Shown here piece after piece: positions 14,422-21,581 of a DNA stretch of 21,581 nt. The position numbers and the translations under genes were made by a program. Source of the stretch: a virus; the IMG/VR virus record IMGVR_UViG_3300032265_000775, positions 1-21,581 of that record, one strand, 5' to 3'. Positions within the stretch are counted from its first letter, which is position 1. Each line of letters opens with the position of its first letter. Under the pieces are notes generated by a model, which saw nothing but the letters and a program-made list of their open reading frames with translations, was not told where the DNA came from and ran no database searches.

Positions 14422-14427
14422 AAAAAT

Positions 14428-17094
14428 ATGAGCTATGTAGATGCATGGTTTGACCGCGAGAATGATATCATCAAAGTGGTTGAACGCAACACAAAAGGCG
14501 AAAGGGAATTTAGAGATATTCCTGTACGTCATACATTTTATGTAAAAGATCCACGAGGTAAACACACCTCAATTTATGGCGATCCCGTTCAGCGGATCGT
14601 TTGCAAAAATACTAAAGAACTTCGTAAAGAAATGGCCATTAATAGTGGCAAGACTATGTACGAAGCAGACATTAATCCAATATTTGTAACCCTTAGTGAA
14701 AATTATCTTAATCAAGATGCTCCAAAGTTAAATGTAGCGTTTTTCGATATTGAGGTAGACTTTGATCCAGAACGTGGCTATGCATCACCGGATGATGCGT
14801 TTATGCCTATTACTGCGATTGCTGTCTATCTACAATGGTTAGAAACTATGGTGTGTTTGGCTATTCCGCCTAAAGGTCTTAAGATGGAAGAAGCTCAGGA
14901 AATGATTAAAGATTTTCCTAATACGTATTTGTTTGATAACGAAGGTGACTTGCTAAACATGTTCTTAGATTTGATCAAAGATGCAGATATTGTTAGCGGA
15001 TGGAACTCGGAAGGATTTGATATTCCATATACTACTAATCGTGTAACTAAAGTTTTAAGTAAAGACGATACAAGACGCTTCTGTTTATTTGATCAATTTC
15101 CTAAACGTAGAGAATACGAAAAGTTTGGACGTGATAGTGTAACTTATGACTACATCGGTCGTGTACACTTAGACTATCTCGAACTATATCGCAAATACAC
15201 TTACGAAGAACGTCACAGCTACAGACTAGATGCTATTGCCGAATACGAATTGGGCGAACGTAAAACACAATACGAAGGCACGTTAGATCAATTATATAAT
15301 AATGATTTCCGCACATTTGTTGAATATAACATCAATGACTGTATGCTACTAGAGAAGTTGGATAAGAAACTAAAATTTATCGATCTTGCCAACACACTAG
15401 CACATGAAAATACAGTATTGCTTCAAACTACGATGGGTGCGGTAGCTGTAACTGAACAGGCTATTATCAACGAAGCACATCGAAGAGGTATGCAAGTACC
15501 TAATCGTCCTAAAATGGACGAGCGTGAGAATAATGCGGCTGCCGGTGCTTATGTTGCCTATCCCAAAGAAGGCATCCACGATTGGATCGGTTCATTAGAC
15601 ATTAATAGTCTATATCCGTCGGCTATTCGTGCCCTAAACATGGGGCCAGAAACTATTGTCGGTCAGTTACGACAAACTATGACTGACGAATATATTGAAA
15701 CTAAAATGGCAAAAGGCTCCAGCTTCGCGGCGTCATGGGAAGGTATATTTGGTTCGCTAGAGTATACAGCCGTAATGAATCAAGAGATCGGTACCGATAT
15801 AACTATTGACTGGGAAAACGGTGATACTGATGTGCTTAGTGCCGCGGAAGTATACAGACTAGTGTTTGAAAGCAACCAGCCTTGGACTATTAGTGCGAAC
15901 GGAACTATTTTTAGTCATGAAACAGAAGGTATCATTCCTGGCTTGTTAAAGCGTTGGTATGCCGAACGTAAAGAGATGCAGGCCAAACTTAAAGAAGCTA
16001 TCAATGCAGGTAACAAGATTGAAGAAGAATACTGGGACAAGCGTCAGTTGGTTAAGAAGATTAACCTAAATAGTTTGTATGGGGCTATTCTTAATCCCGG
16101 TTGTCGTTTCTTTGATAAGCGTATTGGACAATCAACTACACTAACAGGTCGACAAATTGCAAAACATATGGCGGCCAAGGTTAATGAGATTATTGCCGGT
16201 GAGTATAATCATACCGGTCGAGCAATTATCTACGGTGATACTGACTCATGTTACTTTAGTGCGTACAAGACACTGCAAAAAGACATAGATGCCGGTCATA
16301 TACCATGGAGTAAAGAAAACATTGTTCAATTGTATGATCAAATCGGTGAAGAAGTTAACCAAACGTTCCCACAATTTATGTTAGACACATTTCATGTGCC
16401 TAAGTCACGGGGTGAAGTTATCAAGGCAGGGCGTGAGATCGTTGGTAGTAAGAGCTTGTTTATTACTAAGAAACGGTATGCTGTCTTGTACTATGACAAA
16501 GAAGGCAAACGTGCAGACGTAGATGGAAAGCCTGGCAAGATAAAAGCTATGGGCCTGGACTTAAAGCGTAGTGATACTCCTGAATTTATTCAAAACTTCT
16601 TAAGTGATGTACTTGAAATGGTCTTAATTGGTAAGGCTGAACAAGAAGTATTAGATGCAATTAGCGAGTTCCGTATGAAATTCAAATCCAGACCGGGCTG
16701 GGAGAAAGGCAGTCCAAAACGTGCTAATAAGATTACAGAATATCAAGCTAAAGAAGTCAAAGCTGGTAAGACTAACATGCCTGGACATGTTCGTGCTAGT
16801 ATCAATTGGAACACTCTAAAGCGTATGTACGATGACAAGTATAGCATGGCGATTACTGACGGTGCAAAAGTTATCGTATGTAAACTTAAACAGAATCCGC
16901 TAGGTTATACAAGCGTTGCTTACCCAGTAGATGAATTGCGTTTACCACAATGGTTCAAAGATCTTCCATTTGATCATGCAGAGATGGAACAAACTATTAT
17001 TGATAACAAATTAGATAATCTTATCGGAGTACTGAAATGGGATATAACTAGCACCGAAGAGAAAAATACCTTCAATAGCTTATTTGAGTTTTGA
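14428..17094 (+). CDS. 43: Family-B DNA polymerase (T4 gp43 type)
   Basis: 888 residues, close to T4 gp43 (898). It carries an intact 3'-5' exonuclease: DIE at 107-109 (Exo I), NSEGFD with Asp198 (Exo II), YNIND at 300-304 (Exo III). The polymerase motifs are DINSLYPS at 391-398 (motif A), KKINLNSLYG at 543-552 (motif B) and YGDTDS at 602-607 (motif C), so both activities should be functional. It is the replicative polymerase. The last residues NSLFEF resemble the C-terminal clamp-binding peptide of RB69 gp43 (LFDMFDF), and the candidate clamp gene follows directly. The start is set by AAGG 6 nt upstream; the leader carries paired hairpins described separately. Confidence 0.98.
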   Translation: MSYVDAWFDRENDIIKVVERNTKGEREFRDIPVRHTFYVKDPRGKHTSIYGDPVQRIVCKNTKELRKEMAINSGKTMYEADINPIFVTLSENYLNQDAPKLNVAFFDIEVDFDPERGYASPDDAFMPITAIAVYLQWLETMVCLAIPPKGLKMEEAQEMIKDFPNTYLFDNEGDLLNMFLDLIKDADIVSGWNSEGFDIPYTTNRVTKVLSKDDTRRFCLFDQFPKRREYEKFGRDSVTYDYIGRVHLDYLELYRKYTYEERHSYRLDAIAEYELGERKTQYEGTLDQLYNNDFRTFVEYNINDCMLLEKLDKKLKFIDLANTLAHENTVLLQTTMGAVAVTEQAIINEAHRRGMQVPNRPKMDERENNAAAGAYVAYPKEGIHDWIGSLDINSLYPSAIRALNMGPETIVGQLRQTMTDEYIETKMAKGSSFAASWEGIFGSLEYTAVMNQEIGTDITIDWENGDTDVLSAAEVYRLVFESNQPWTISANGTIFSHETEGIIPGLLKRWYAERKEMQAKLKEAINAGNKIEEEYWDKRQLVKKINLNSLYGAILNPGCRFFDKRIGQSTTLTGRQIAKHMAAKVNEIIAGEYNHTGRAIIYGDTDSCYFSAYKTLQKDIDAGHIPWSKENIVQLYDQIGEEVNQTFPQFMLDTFHVPKSRGEVIKAGREIVGSKSLFITKKRYAVLYYDKEGKRADVDGKPGKIKAMGLDLKRSDTPEFIQNFLSDVLEMVLIGKAEQEVLDAISEFRMKFKSRPGWEKGSPKRANKITEYQAKEVKAGKTNMPGHVRASINWNTLKRMYDDKYSMAITDGAKVIVCKLKQNPLGYTSVAYPVDELRLPQWFKDLPFDHAEMEQTIIDNKLDNLIGVLKWDITSTEEKNTFNSLFEF

Positions 17095-17106
17095 AGAGAA
17101 AATATA

Positions 17107-17134
17107 TTGACATAGTCATAAAAACCTATATAAT
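17107..17134 (+). promoter_or_regulatory. Sigma-70-type promoter for the sliding clamp gene
   Basis: TTGACA (17107-17112) and TATAAT (17129-17134) with 16-nt spacing, beginning 13 nt after the gp43 stop. Transcription would start at about 17141, which makes an ATG at 17143 almost leaderless and favours translation from ATG 17155. It allows clamp-level expression independent of the polymerase message, in keeping with the higher copy number of a clamp. Confidence 0.75.
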
Positions 17135-17144
17135 AACATAACAT

Positions 17145-17148
17145 GGAG
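17145..17148 (+). promoter_or_regulatory. Ribosome binding site that decides the clamp start
   Basis: GGAG lies 6 nt before ATG 17155, ideal spacing, and overlaps the upstream ATG at 17143, which has no SD of its own. This selects MKDFLQDL as the N-terminus and removes four residues (MENY) from the longest reading. Confidence 0.7.
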
Positions 17149-17154
17149 AATTAT

Positions 17155-17886
17155 ATGAAAGACTTTTTACAAGATCTAGTAGCACATACACATAGCTTAG
17201 GCTTTTTGCCGTTGGTTAAAGTATCGGCAACTGACAAAGAAACAAAAATTGAATCAATGGCTGAAGACCGTTCAGTTATCCTTAATGCTAAAACGCATAA
17301 TCCTGTGGATAATTTTGAAGGTACATTCGGCATGCCTAATTTAAACAAATTAGATTTACATTTAAAGTGCCCGGAGTACAAAGAAGGTGCCAGTATTACA
17401 GTAGTTAAACAACAACGTAATGGGGAAGAAATACCGACAGGAATACATTTCCAGAATAGTACAGGCGATTTTGAAAATGATTATCGTTTTATGAATAGTG
17501 AAATTATTAATGAACGACTGAAGTCAGTAAAATTTAAAGGTCAAGGATGGGACGTAGAATTTGCACCAACTGTTGCTAGCATCCAGCGTTTAAAGTTTCA
17601 GGCTGCCGCTCATACAGAGGAATCAGTGTTCCAAGTTAGTACAGATAACGGAAACTTGATATTTAAATTTGGTGATGCATCGACACACGCAGGCTCATTC
17701 GTATTCCAAGCAGGCGTTAGCGGCAAACTAAAACAAACATGGTCATGGCCTGTGCAACAGATCCAAAGCATATTAGGTCTAAGTGGTGACATTACTATGC
17801 GGATTGCAGATGCAGGTGCATTACAAATTACTGTAGACAGCGGCATTGCTGAATACGAATATATCCTGCCAGCGCAGAGCAAATAA
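17155..17886 (+). CDS. 45: Sliding clamp (gp45-like)
   Basis: 243 residues, close to T4 gp45 (228). The sequence is diverged and has no catalytic motif, as expected of a clamp. The evidence is fold-like: alternating beta strands and short helices, and a C-terminal pattern GDITMRIADAGALQITVDSGIAEYEYILPA that ends like clamps in general (PCNA and DnaN also finish with a Y-x-x-x-P type strand). Position immediately after gp43 with its own promoter adds support. The ring would tether the polymerase and, in T4-like phages, also activate late transcription. Stop and next start share TAATG. If not a clamp, it would be another replication-linked protein, but I consider that less likely. Confidence 0.72.
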   Translation: MKDFLQDLVAHTHSLGFLPLVKVSATDKETKIESMAEDRSVILNAKTHNPVDNFEGTFGMPNLNKLDLHLKCPEYKEGASITVVKQQRNGEEIPTGIHFQNSTGDFENDYRFMNSEIINERLKSVKFKGQGWDVEFAPTVASIQRLKFQAAAHTEESVFQVSTDNGNLIFKFGDASTHAGSFVFQAGVSGKLKQTWSWPVQQIQSILGLSGDITMRIADAGALQITVDSGIAEYEYILPAQSK

Positions 17887-18062
17887 TGACTGAACTCCAT
17901 AAACGTACTATACTGCGAGCATTGAGTTATAGGATAGTGGCATTGCTCATAACTGCTATATGGACTGGGTTAAGTGATGCTATTATAATTCACATTATCT
18001 TAACTGCTGTACATTATATCATGGAAAGATTTTGGTTAAAAATAAAGTGGGGTAAACTTTGA
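17886..18062 (+). CDS. Small DUF2061-like inner-membrane protein
   Basis: A 58-residue ORF between the clamp and DpdA-like genes. HKRTILRALSYRIVALLITAIWTG (5-28), a second hydrophobic segment AIIIHIILTAVHYI (32-45) and MERFWLKIKWG (46-56) fit the DUF2061 pattern (R-x-x-x-K/R-A-x-S-Y-R, then a second helix ending in H-Y..ERxW..I.WG). Two membrane helices are expected with positive termini. Bacterial members are of unknown function. It starts in the clamp stop (TAATG) and its stop overlaps the next TTG start (TTGA), so it is translated from the same message. Confidence 0.8.
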   Translation: MTELHKRTILRALSYRIVALLITAIWTGLSDAIIIHIILTAVHYIMERFWLKIKWGKL

Positions 18063-19768
18063 ATCGTAATTTAACTGCTACACAAAACGACTACGCTTAC
18101 TTTTTGCCAGCTACATCTGGCTTTTATAGTACGTTCATAGGTAAACAACGCTATGGAAACTACGTAGACCCTGCACGTTTACCCGGATCCTTTACTAATG
18201 GGGTTGAAGGTTTGAATTATCTTGAACCTGATAAAGGCATGTTTTATTATGATCATTGCTTGTATTCAGCAGGTCATGCTAATTTAGATTTAACCAAACA
18301 AGATGATAGTGAAGATATGTTCCGTAATAGAGACCGTACTACTAGCTGGGTGTTAGGTGACTCTGGTGGTTTCCAAATTGGTAAAGGTGTATGGGAAGGT
18401 GAATGGAATGATCCAACAGGACAAATAGTAGCACAACGCATGGCAGAAGCAATTGCCAAAGGTATTGAACTAGTTCCACAATTACACCCAACAGGTCATC
18501 CTAAGACTGATAAGAATGGTAATCCTAAGTATACTAAAGTTGATCATGTTAAACTTTATCAGGCACAATTAGATGCCGCACAAAAGAAACGTGAACTAGT
18601 TTTAAATTGGATGGACGCACTCATGGACTATGGTATGGTGCTAGATATTCCAGCTTGGGTATGCCGCAGTCCAGCTGGTATTAAGGCTACCGGAATCTCA
18701 ACTTATCAAGAAGCAGTAGAAGCTACAAAGTATAATAATGAATATTTTATCAAACATCGCACAGGTGCTTGCAAGTTCCTAAATGTGTTGCAAGGTGAAA
18801 ACCATACTGATGCCGAAAATTGGTACGATGAAATGAAAAAATTCTGTGACCCTAAGCAATATGATAAACCATTTAATGGTTGGGCCATGGGTGGGCAGAA
18901 TATGTGTGACGTTCATCTAGTATTGAAAAGACTAGTAACATTACGGTTTGATGGGCTTCTTGAAAAAGGTCATCAAGACTGGATGCACTTCTTAGGCACC
19001 TCTAAATTAGAGTGGGCAGTTCTTTTAACCGATATTCAACGTGCTATTAGGAAATACCATAATGAAAACTTTACCATCTCTTTTGATTGCGCATCGCCAT
19101 TCCTTGCTACAGCAAATGGACAAATCTACATGGCAACTGAAACCCCGGACGGTGACAAATGGGTCTACCGTATGCAGGCTTCTGCAGACGACAAAAAATA
19201 TTCAACAGACACAAGACTATTCAAAGATGCAGTAGTCCAAGATAAGATTTTTGATAGATTTGAAACAAGCCCAATTATTGATCAAGTACAAATGAAAGAT
19301 ATTTGTATCTATGCGCCTGGCGATCTAAATAAAGTAGGAAAAGAAGGCCGCACAAGTTGGGATAGTTTTACCTATGCAATCATGATGGGGCATAATGTTT
19401 GGATGCATTGTAATGCTGTACAAGAAGCCAATCGACAAAGCGATACAGGAATAATTCCTGCCATGTTAAGTGCTACTACAGCAGATAAGTCACATAGAGA
19501 TTATAGCCCTGCACCAAATAAATTTAAAGATATTGTGGATTTGATATTTTCTATCGATAACAAACAAGATGCACTCGATTTGGTTGAATTTTATGGTTCT
19601 TATTTTGACAGCATAATTGGTACTAGAGGTAATACAGGGGATCGAATTACTAATGCTAGTGCCAAAGCAGACGAGTTTGGCTTTCCTGCGGTTGACTTTA
19701 GTGACCTAAAAGTTGTAAAATCAGAGAAAGCAACACCTATCTTAAACGATAATCTATTTGAATTTTAA
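18059..19768 (+). CDS. dpdA: TGT-like transglycosylase, probable DpdA-type DNA 7-deazaguanine inserting enzyme
   Basis: 569 residues from a TTG start that overlaps the previous stop (TTGA). It has the tRNA-guanine transglycosylase barrel signatures: LGDSGGFQ with Asp101, GWAMGG (274-279), and FDCASP with Asp343 in the place of the catalytic nucleophile. The C-x-C-x-x-C...H zinc site of tRNA-modifying TGT is not seen, and about 220 residues follow the core, as in phage DpdA proteins that swap guanine in DNA for preQ0-type bases and so protect against restriction. None of queC/E/F or folE is in the window, so the base would come from the host or elsewhere. The C-terminus LNDNLFEF resembles that of gp43 (NTFNSLFEF), a possible clamp-binding peptide. 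Confidence 0.8.
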   Translation: MNRNLTATQNDYAYFLPATSGFYSTFIGKQRYGNYVDPARLPGSFTNGVEGLNYLEPDKGMFYYDHCLYSAGHANLDLTKQDDSEDMFRNRDRTTSWVLGDSGGFQIGKGVWEGEWNDPTGQIVAQRMAEAIAKGIELVPQLHPTGHPKTDKNGNPKYTKVDHVKLYQAQLDAAQKKRELVLNWMDALMDYGMVLDIPAWVCRSPAGIKATGISTYQEAVEATKYNNEYFIKHRTGACKFLNVLQGENHTDAENWYDEMKKFCDPKQYDKPFNGWAMGGQNMCDVHLVLKRLVTLRFDGLLEKGHQDWMHFLGTSKLEWAVLLTDIQRAIRKYHNENFTISFDCASPFLATANGQIYMATETPDGDKWVYRMQASADDKKYSTDTRLFKDAVVQDKIFDRFETSPIIDQVQMKDICIYAPGDLNKVGKEGRTSWDSFTYAIMMGHNVWMHCNAVQEANRQSDTGIIPAMLSATTADKSHRDYSPAPNKFKDIVDLIFSIDNKQDALDLVEFYGSYFDSIIGTRGNTGDRITNASAKADEFGFPAVDFSDLKVVKSEKATPILNDNLFEF

Positions 19769-20020
19769 ATGACACTACCTGATGAAAGATATCGAGCTGT
19801 AGTACAGACTCAAAGATTTTTACTTAGAATCTTAACTACTCCTCGAGTTCCCAAAGCCGTTAAAGATGAAGCAAGAGCATGTTTGCGTCATTATCCTAGC
19901 GAATACGATATGAAAAAAGTATCACAAACAAGTGCTGACATATTTGCCGAACGCATGGAAGATGTAACAAAATTTTTTAAACAATACGAAAAATCAAAGG
20001 CAGAAAAGAATGAAACGTGA
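19769..20020 (+). CDS. BPSL0761-like small protein
   Basis: 83 residues, starting directly after the previous stop. MTLPDERYRAVVQTQRFLLRILTTPRVPKAVKDEARACLRHYPSEYDM resembles a small bacterial family (BPSL0761) common in Burkholderiales, with the pattern ERxRAVxxTxxFL...P..V...AR..LRHYP....DM. Function unknown. The remaining 35 residues are a charged helix (ERMEDVTKFFKQYEKSKAEKN), probably a phage-specific addition. Bacterial origin is plausible but from memory. It overlaps the next gene by 11 nt. Confidence 0.65.
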   Translation: MTLPDERYRAVVQTQRFLLRILTTPRVPKAVKDEARACLRHYPSEYDMKKVSQTSADIFAERMEDVTKFFKQYEKSKAEKNET

Positions 20021-20537
20021 ATATACTAGCGGTACAAGCGAAGATGTAACATTTTTTATTGGTACAGAAATTGAGCGTACACCTGCTTTTGGTATGCGTA
20101 CATTGTTTGTTGTAGGTACACACGACGAGCAAGTTATTGTTAGCCTAGCTAAAAACAACGATTGCAATCATATCTATTTTGGAGCTAATCAAAGTTTTGG
20201 TACCAACGGAGTTAATGATATCCCGGGATGGAAACCGTGGGAAGATATGATCCAAGGTTGCTTAGATGCAGGGTACTGGTGTACTTTAGATTTTGATGTT
20301 TCGGAACACGAAGGTGTTTTAGAAAGTGGCTTAACAGAACATCGTCGATTTATTCCACAAATCAGTGTAAAATTACCATATCTAAGTCAATTAGGCTACA
20401 ATGCTACAATTAAAATTGATGACAAAGACTTTGATGCAACTAATCCAGGAGTATGGTGTGTTCCGATCAGTGCTATTACACAACGCAAATATTTCACCAA
20501 CTGGGATGAATATACTAACGATGAAATTATAAAGTGA
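20010..20537 (+). CDS. Conserved T4-like marine phage protein, function unknown
   Basis: 175 residues. FFIGTEIERTPAFGMRTLFVVGTHDE near the N-terminus, HIYFGANQSF in the middle, and FIPQISVKLPYLSQLGYNATIKIDDKDFDATNPGVWC near the end recall a protein found across cyanophage-type T4-like genomes; I know of no function. It is a globular mixed alpha/beta sequence with clustered aromatic residues and no signal or membrane segment. It overlaps the previous gene by 11 nt and the next by 4 nt (GTGA), so it is translationally coupled in the dpdA operon. Confidence 0.75.
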   Translation: MKREYTSGTSEDVTFFIGTEIERTPAFGMRTLFVVGTHDEQVIVSLAKNNDCNHIYFGANQSFGTNGVNDIPGWKPWEDMIQGCLDAGYWCTLDFDVSEHEGVLESGLTEHRRFIPQISVKLPYLSQLGYNATIKIDDKDFDATNPGVWCVPISAITQRKYFTNWDEYTNDEIIK

Positions 20538-21181
20538 TAAACTACAAAGTACATTCTATTCCTAATCGAGGGTTTTTACTGGTTGATATTCCTGCCGACG
20601 TTCTTTCGTCTATAAACAATGAAATTAATAGCATTTCATCTAATAGAACTGCTTCTAAAAAAATGACTAAAGAACTAGTTGGTCAAATTGCAAATGAATT
20701 TGAAATGTTTGATTCACGCTCAACAATAGAAAAACTATCATTAGAATTAATAAACGAATATGAACGTCATTTTAAACATGCCAGTTTAAGATGTGATATT
20801 TTACAAAATCTTAAATTAAACCCTTCAATGTTTGAACTCGGACCGTTATGGGTTAATTTTCAAAAGAAATATGAGTATAATCCTCCGCACAAACATTCGG
20901 GCGTATATAGCTTTGTAATGTGGATTAAAATCCCGTATAATATACAAGATGAACGTAATGCAGAGAACTCTATTGATTCTTTTAGGAATAGCAATGGAAT
21001 TTTTTATTTTCAATTTATAGATTCTCTAGGGGAAATTAATAAATTTTCGTTTGATGCTGATAAATCATACGAAGGTAAAATGTTATTTTTTCCTGCAGAA
21101 ATGTGGCATGGGGTAAATCCATTTTTTACATCCGACAACGAACGAATTTCAGTAAGTGGTAATATATTTTTAAAGGCATAA
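20534..21181 (+). CDS. 2OG-Fe(II) oxygenase-like protein
   Basis: 215 residues from a GTG that overlaps the previous stop. Residues 104-215 resemble the phage 2OG-Fe(II) oxygenases: NPPHKHSGVYSFVMWI (116-131) with His119 and His121, GKMLFFPAEMWHGVNPF with His192, and RISVSGNI with Arg204, the expected 2-oxoglutarate anchor. These enzymes hydroxylate proteins or nucleobases using iron, oxygen and 2-oxoglutarate. The usual Asp/Glu of an HxD triad is not obvious (HKHS), so activity is not certain. The N-terminal 100 residues are helical and not assignable. Location downstream of the DpdA-like gene leaves open a role in base modification. Confidence 0.7.
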   Translation: MINYKVHSIPNRGFLLVDIPADVLSSINNEINSISSNRTASKKMTKELVGQIANEFEMFDSRSTIEKLSLELINEYERHFKHASLRCDILQNLKLNPSMFELGPLWVNFQKKYEYNPPHKHSGVYSFVMWIKIPYNIQDERNAENSIDSFRNSNGIFYFQFIDSLGEINKFSFDADKSYEGKMLFFPAEMWHGVNPFFTSDNERISVSGNIFLKA

Positions 21182-21182
21182 C

Positions 21183-21575
21183 ATGAGCACACTAAGACAA
21201 GATTGGCGCCCTAATAAAATGATCTGGGTAACTTTTCAAAAAGAGGGCATCCATGCATATCCGGCTGCCGCAACCGAACCGACACTAGCAACTGGAGATG
21301 AATATGATGTATCGTTTTTGGCTACTCCTCATCGTCATATATTCCATTTTCGTGTCTGGCTTTCAGTTACCCACAATGATCGTGACGTCGAATTTATACA
21401 ATTCAAACGATGGTTGGAAAATCTCTACAAAGATGCTATACTAATGTTAGATTATAAGAGTTGCGAAATGATGTCAGATGATTTATATGGCATGATTTCA
21501 CAAAAGTATCCAGGTCGTGAGGTTTGGATTGAGGTCTCCGAAGATGGAGAAAATGGTAGTTTTATCAAATATTAA
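21183..21575 (+). CDS. Conserved phage protein with a possible PTPS/QueD-like pattern
   Basis: 130 residues, complete within the window. It resembles conserved marine T4-like phage proteins. Features fit a diverged 6-pyruvoyl-tetrahydropterin synthase/QueD fold: IHAYPA with His24, HRH (50-52) followed by a beta strand IFHFRVWLSV, VEFIQFKRWL (69-78) like the DFxxLK segment, and VWIEVSEDGENGSFIKY (114-130) like the terminal V-x-V-x-E-T....Y strand with Glu120. The catalytic Cys of QueD (C-x-x-x-H-G-H) is missing, and the LDH motif reads LDY. It starts 1 nt after the previous stop. The fold is a pattern judgement, so the call stays tentative. Confidence 0.55.
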   Translation: MSTLRQDWRPNKMIWVTFQKEGIHAYPAAATEPTLATGDEYDVSFLATPHRHIFHFRVWLSVTHNDRDVEFIQFKRWLENLYKDAILMLDYKSCEMMSDDLYGMISQKYPGREVWIEVSEDGENGSFIKY

Positions 21576-21581
21576 AAAGAG

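Noticed and set aside
17143-17154. Upstream ATG giving MENY at the clamp N-terminus
   Set aside because: It sits about 2 nt from the predicted transcription start and overlaps the SD used by ATG 17155.
18059-19768. Assignment as a tRNA-modifying queuine TGT
   Set aside because: The zinc-binding C-x-C-x-x-C...H site is not seen, there is a long extra C-terminal region, and the phage replication context favours a DNA-acting DpdA-type enzyme.
1-21581. tRNA genes, CRISPR arrays, insertion sequences, integrase or attachment sites
   Set aside because: No cloverleaf, spaced direct repeats, transposase or recombinase motifs were seen; gaps between genes are all shorter than about 80 nt.

Overview
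The window reads as part of a T4-like (tailed, contractile-type) phage genome. The best anchors are a family-B DNA polymerase (gp43), a probable gp45 sliding clamp and a DsbA-like late-transcription protein. The remaining genes look like marine or freshwater T4-like phages (cyanophage/pelagiphage style). All genes lie on the + strand, are tightly packed, often overlap by 1-26 nt, and the DNA is AT-rich. There are no tRNA or rRNA genes, no CRISPR array and no insertion sequence. The host is probably Gram-negative: one 61-aa protein has a clean Sec-type signal peptide and the putative early promoters match the sigma-70 consensus. A BPSL0761-like gene hints weakly at a betaproteobacterium.

Layout. 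(1) 1-400: the end of a Gly/Phe/Ser/Thr-rich protein and a small secreted lysine-rich peptide. (2) 402-4668: a consensus promoter nested inside an intrinsic-terminator hairpin, then a proteostasis set (DnaJ-type co-chaperone, peptide deformylase, ClpA-type unfoldase) and one unknown gene. (3) 4674-9694: a run of overlapping genes behind a T4-late-type promoter motif. Five or six proteins begin with a short MR(I/L)KELLE-like peptide ending in a phi-x-E site, the pattern of T4 capsid-targeting sequences cut by the prohead protease. The passengers include a ligase-like nucleotidyltransferase and an NMNAT-like nucleotidylyltransferase. A Dps/ferritin and a small conserved protein are interspersed. 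Three of the proteins share a C-terminal domain with the same 13-residue basic tail. (4) 9691-14015: three large low-complexity or modular proteins, probably virion or head-associated, the first with two EF-hand-like loops and a Cys/His-rich region. (5) 14016-17886: dsbA-like gene, gp43 and gp45, each with its own leader or promoter. The gp43 leader carries two hairpins with related 8-nt loops. (6) 17886-21575: a DUF2061-like membrane peptide, a TGT/DpdA-like transglycosylase, a BPSL0761-like protein, a conserved unknown, a 2OG-Fe(II) oxygenase-like protein and a protein with a possible PTPS/QueD-like pattern.

How it may work together. The early proteostasis genes would remodel host protein quality control. 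Region 3 looks like a cassette of proteins carried inside the capsid and delivered with the DNA. In region 6 the DpdA-like enzyme ends in the same LFEF residues as gp43, suggesting that both bind the neighbouring clamp and that 7-deazaguanine-type DNA modification is coupled to replication. Both models are inferences from sequence and need the tests given with each finding.
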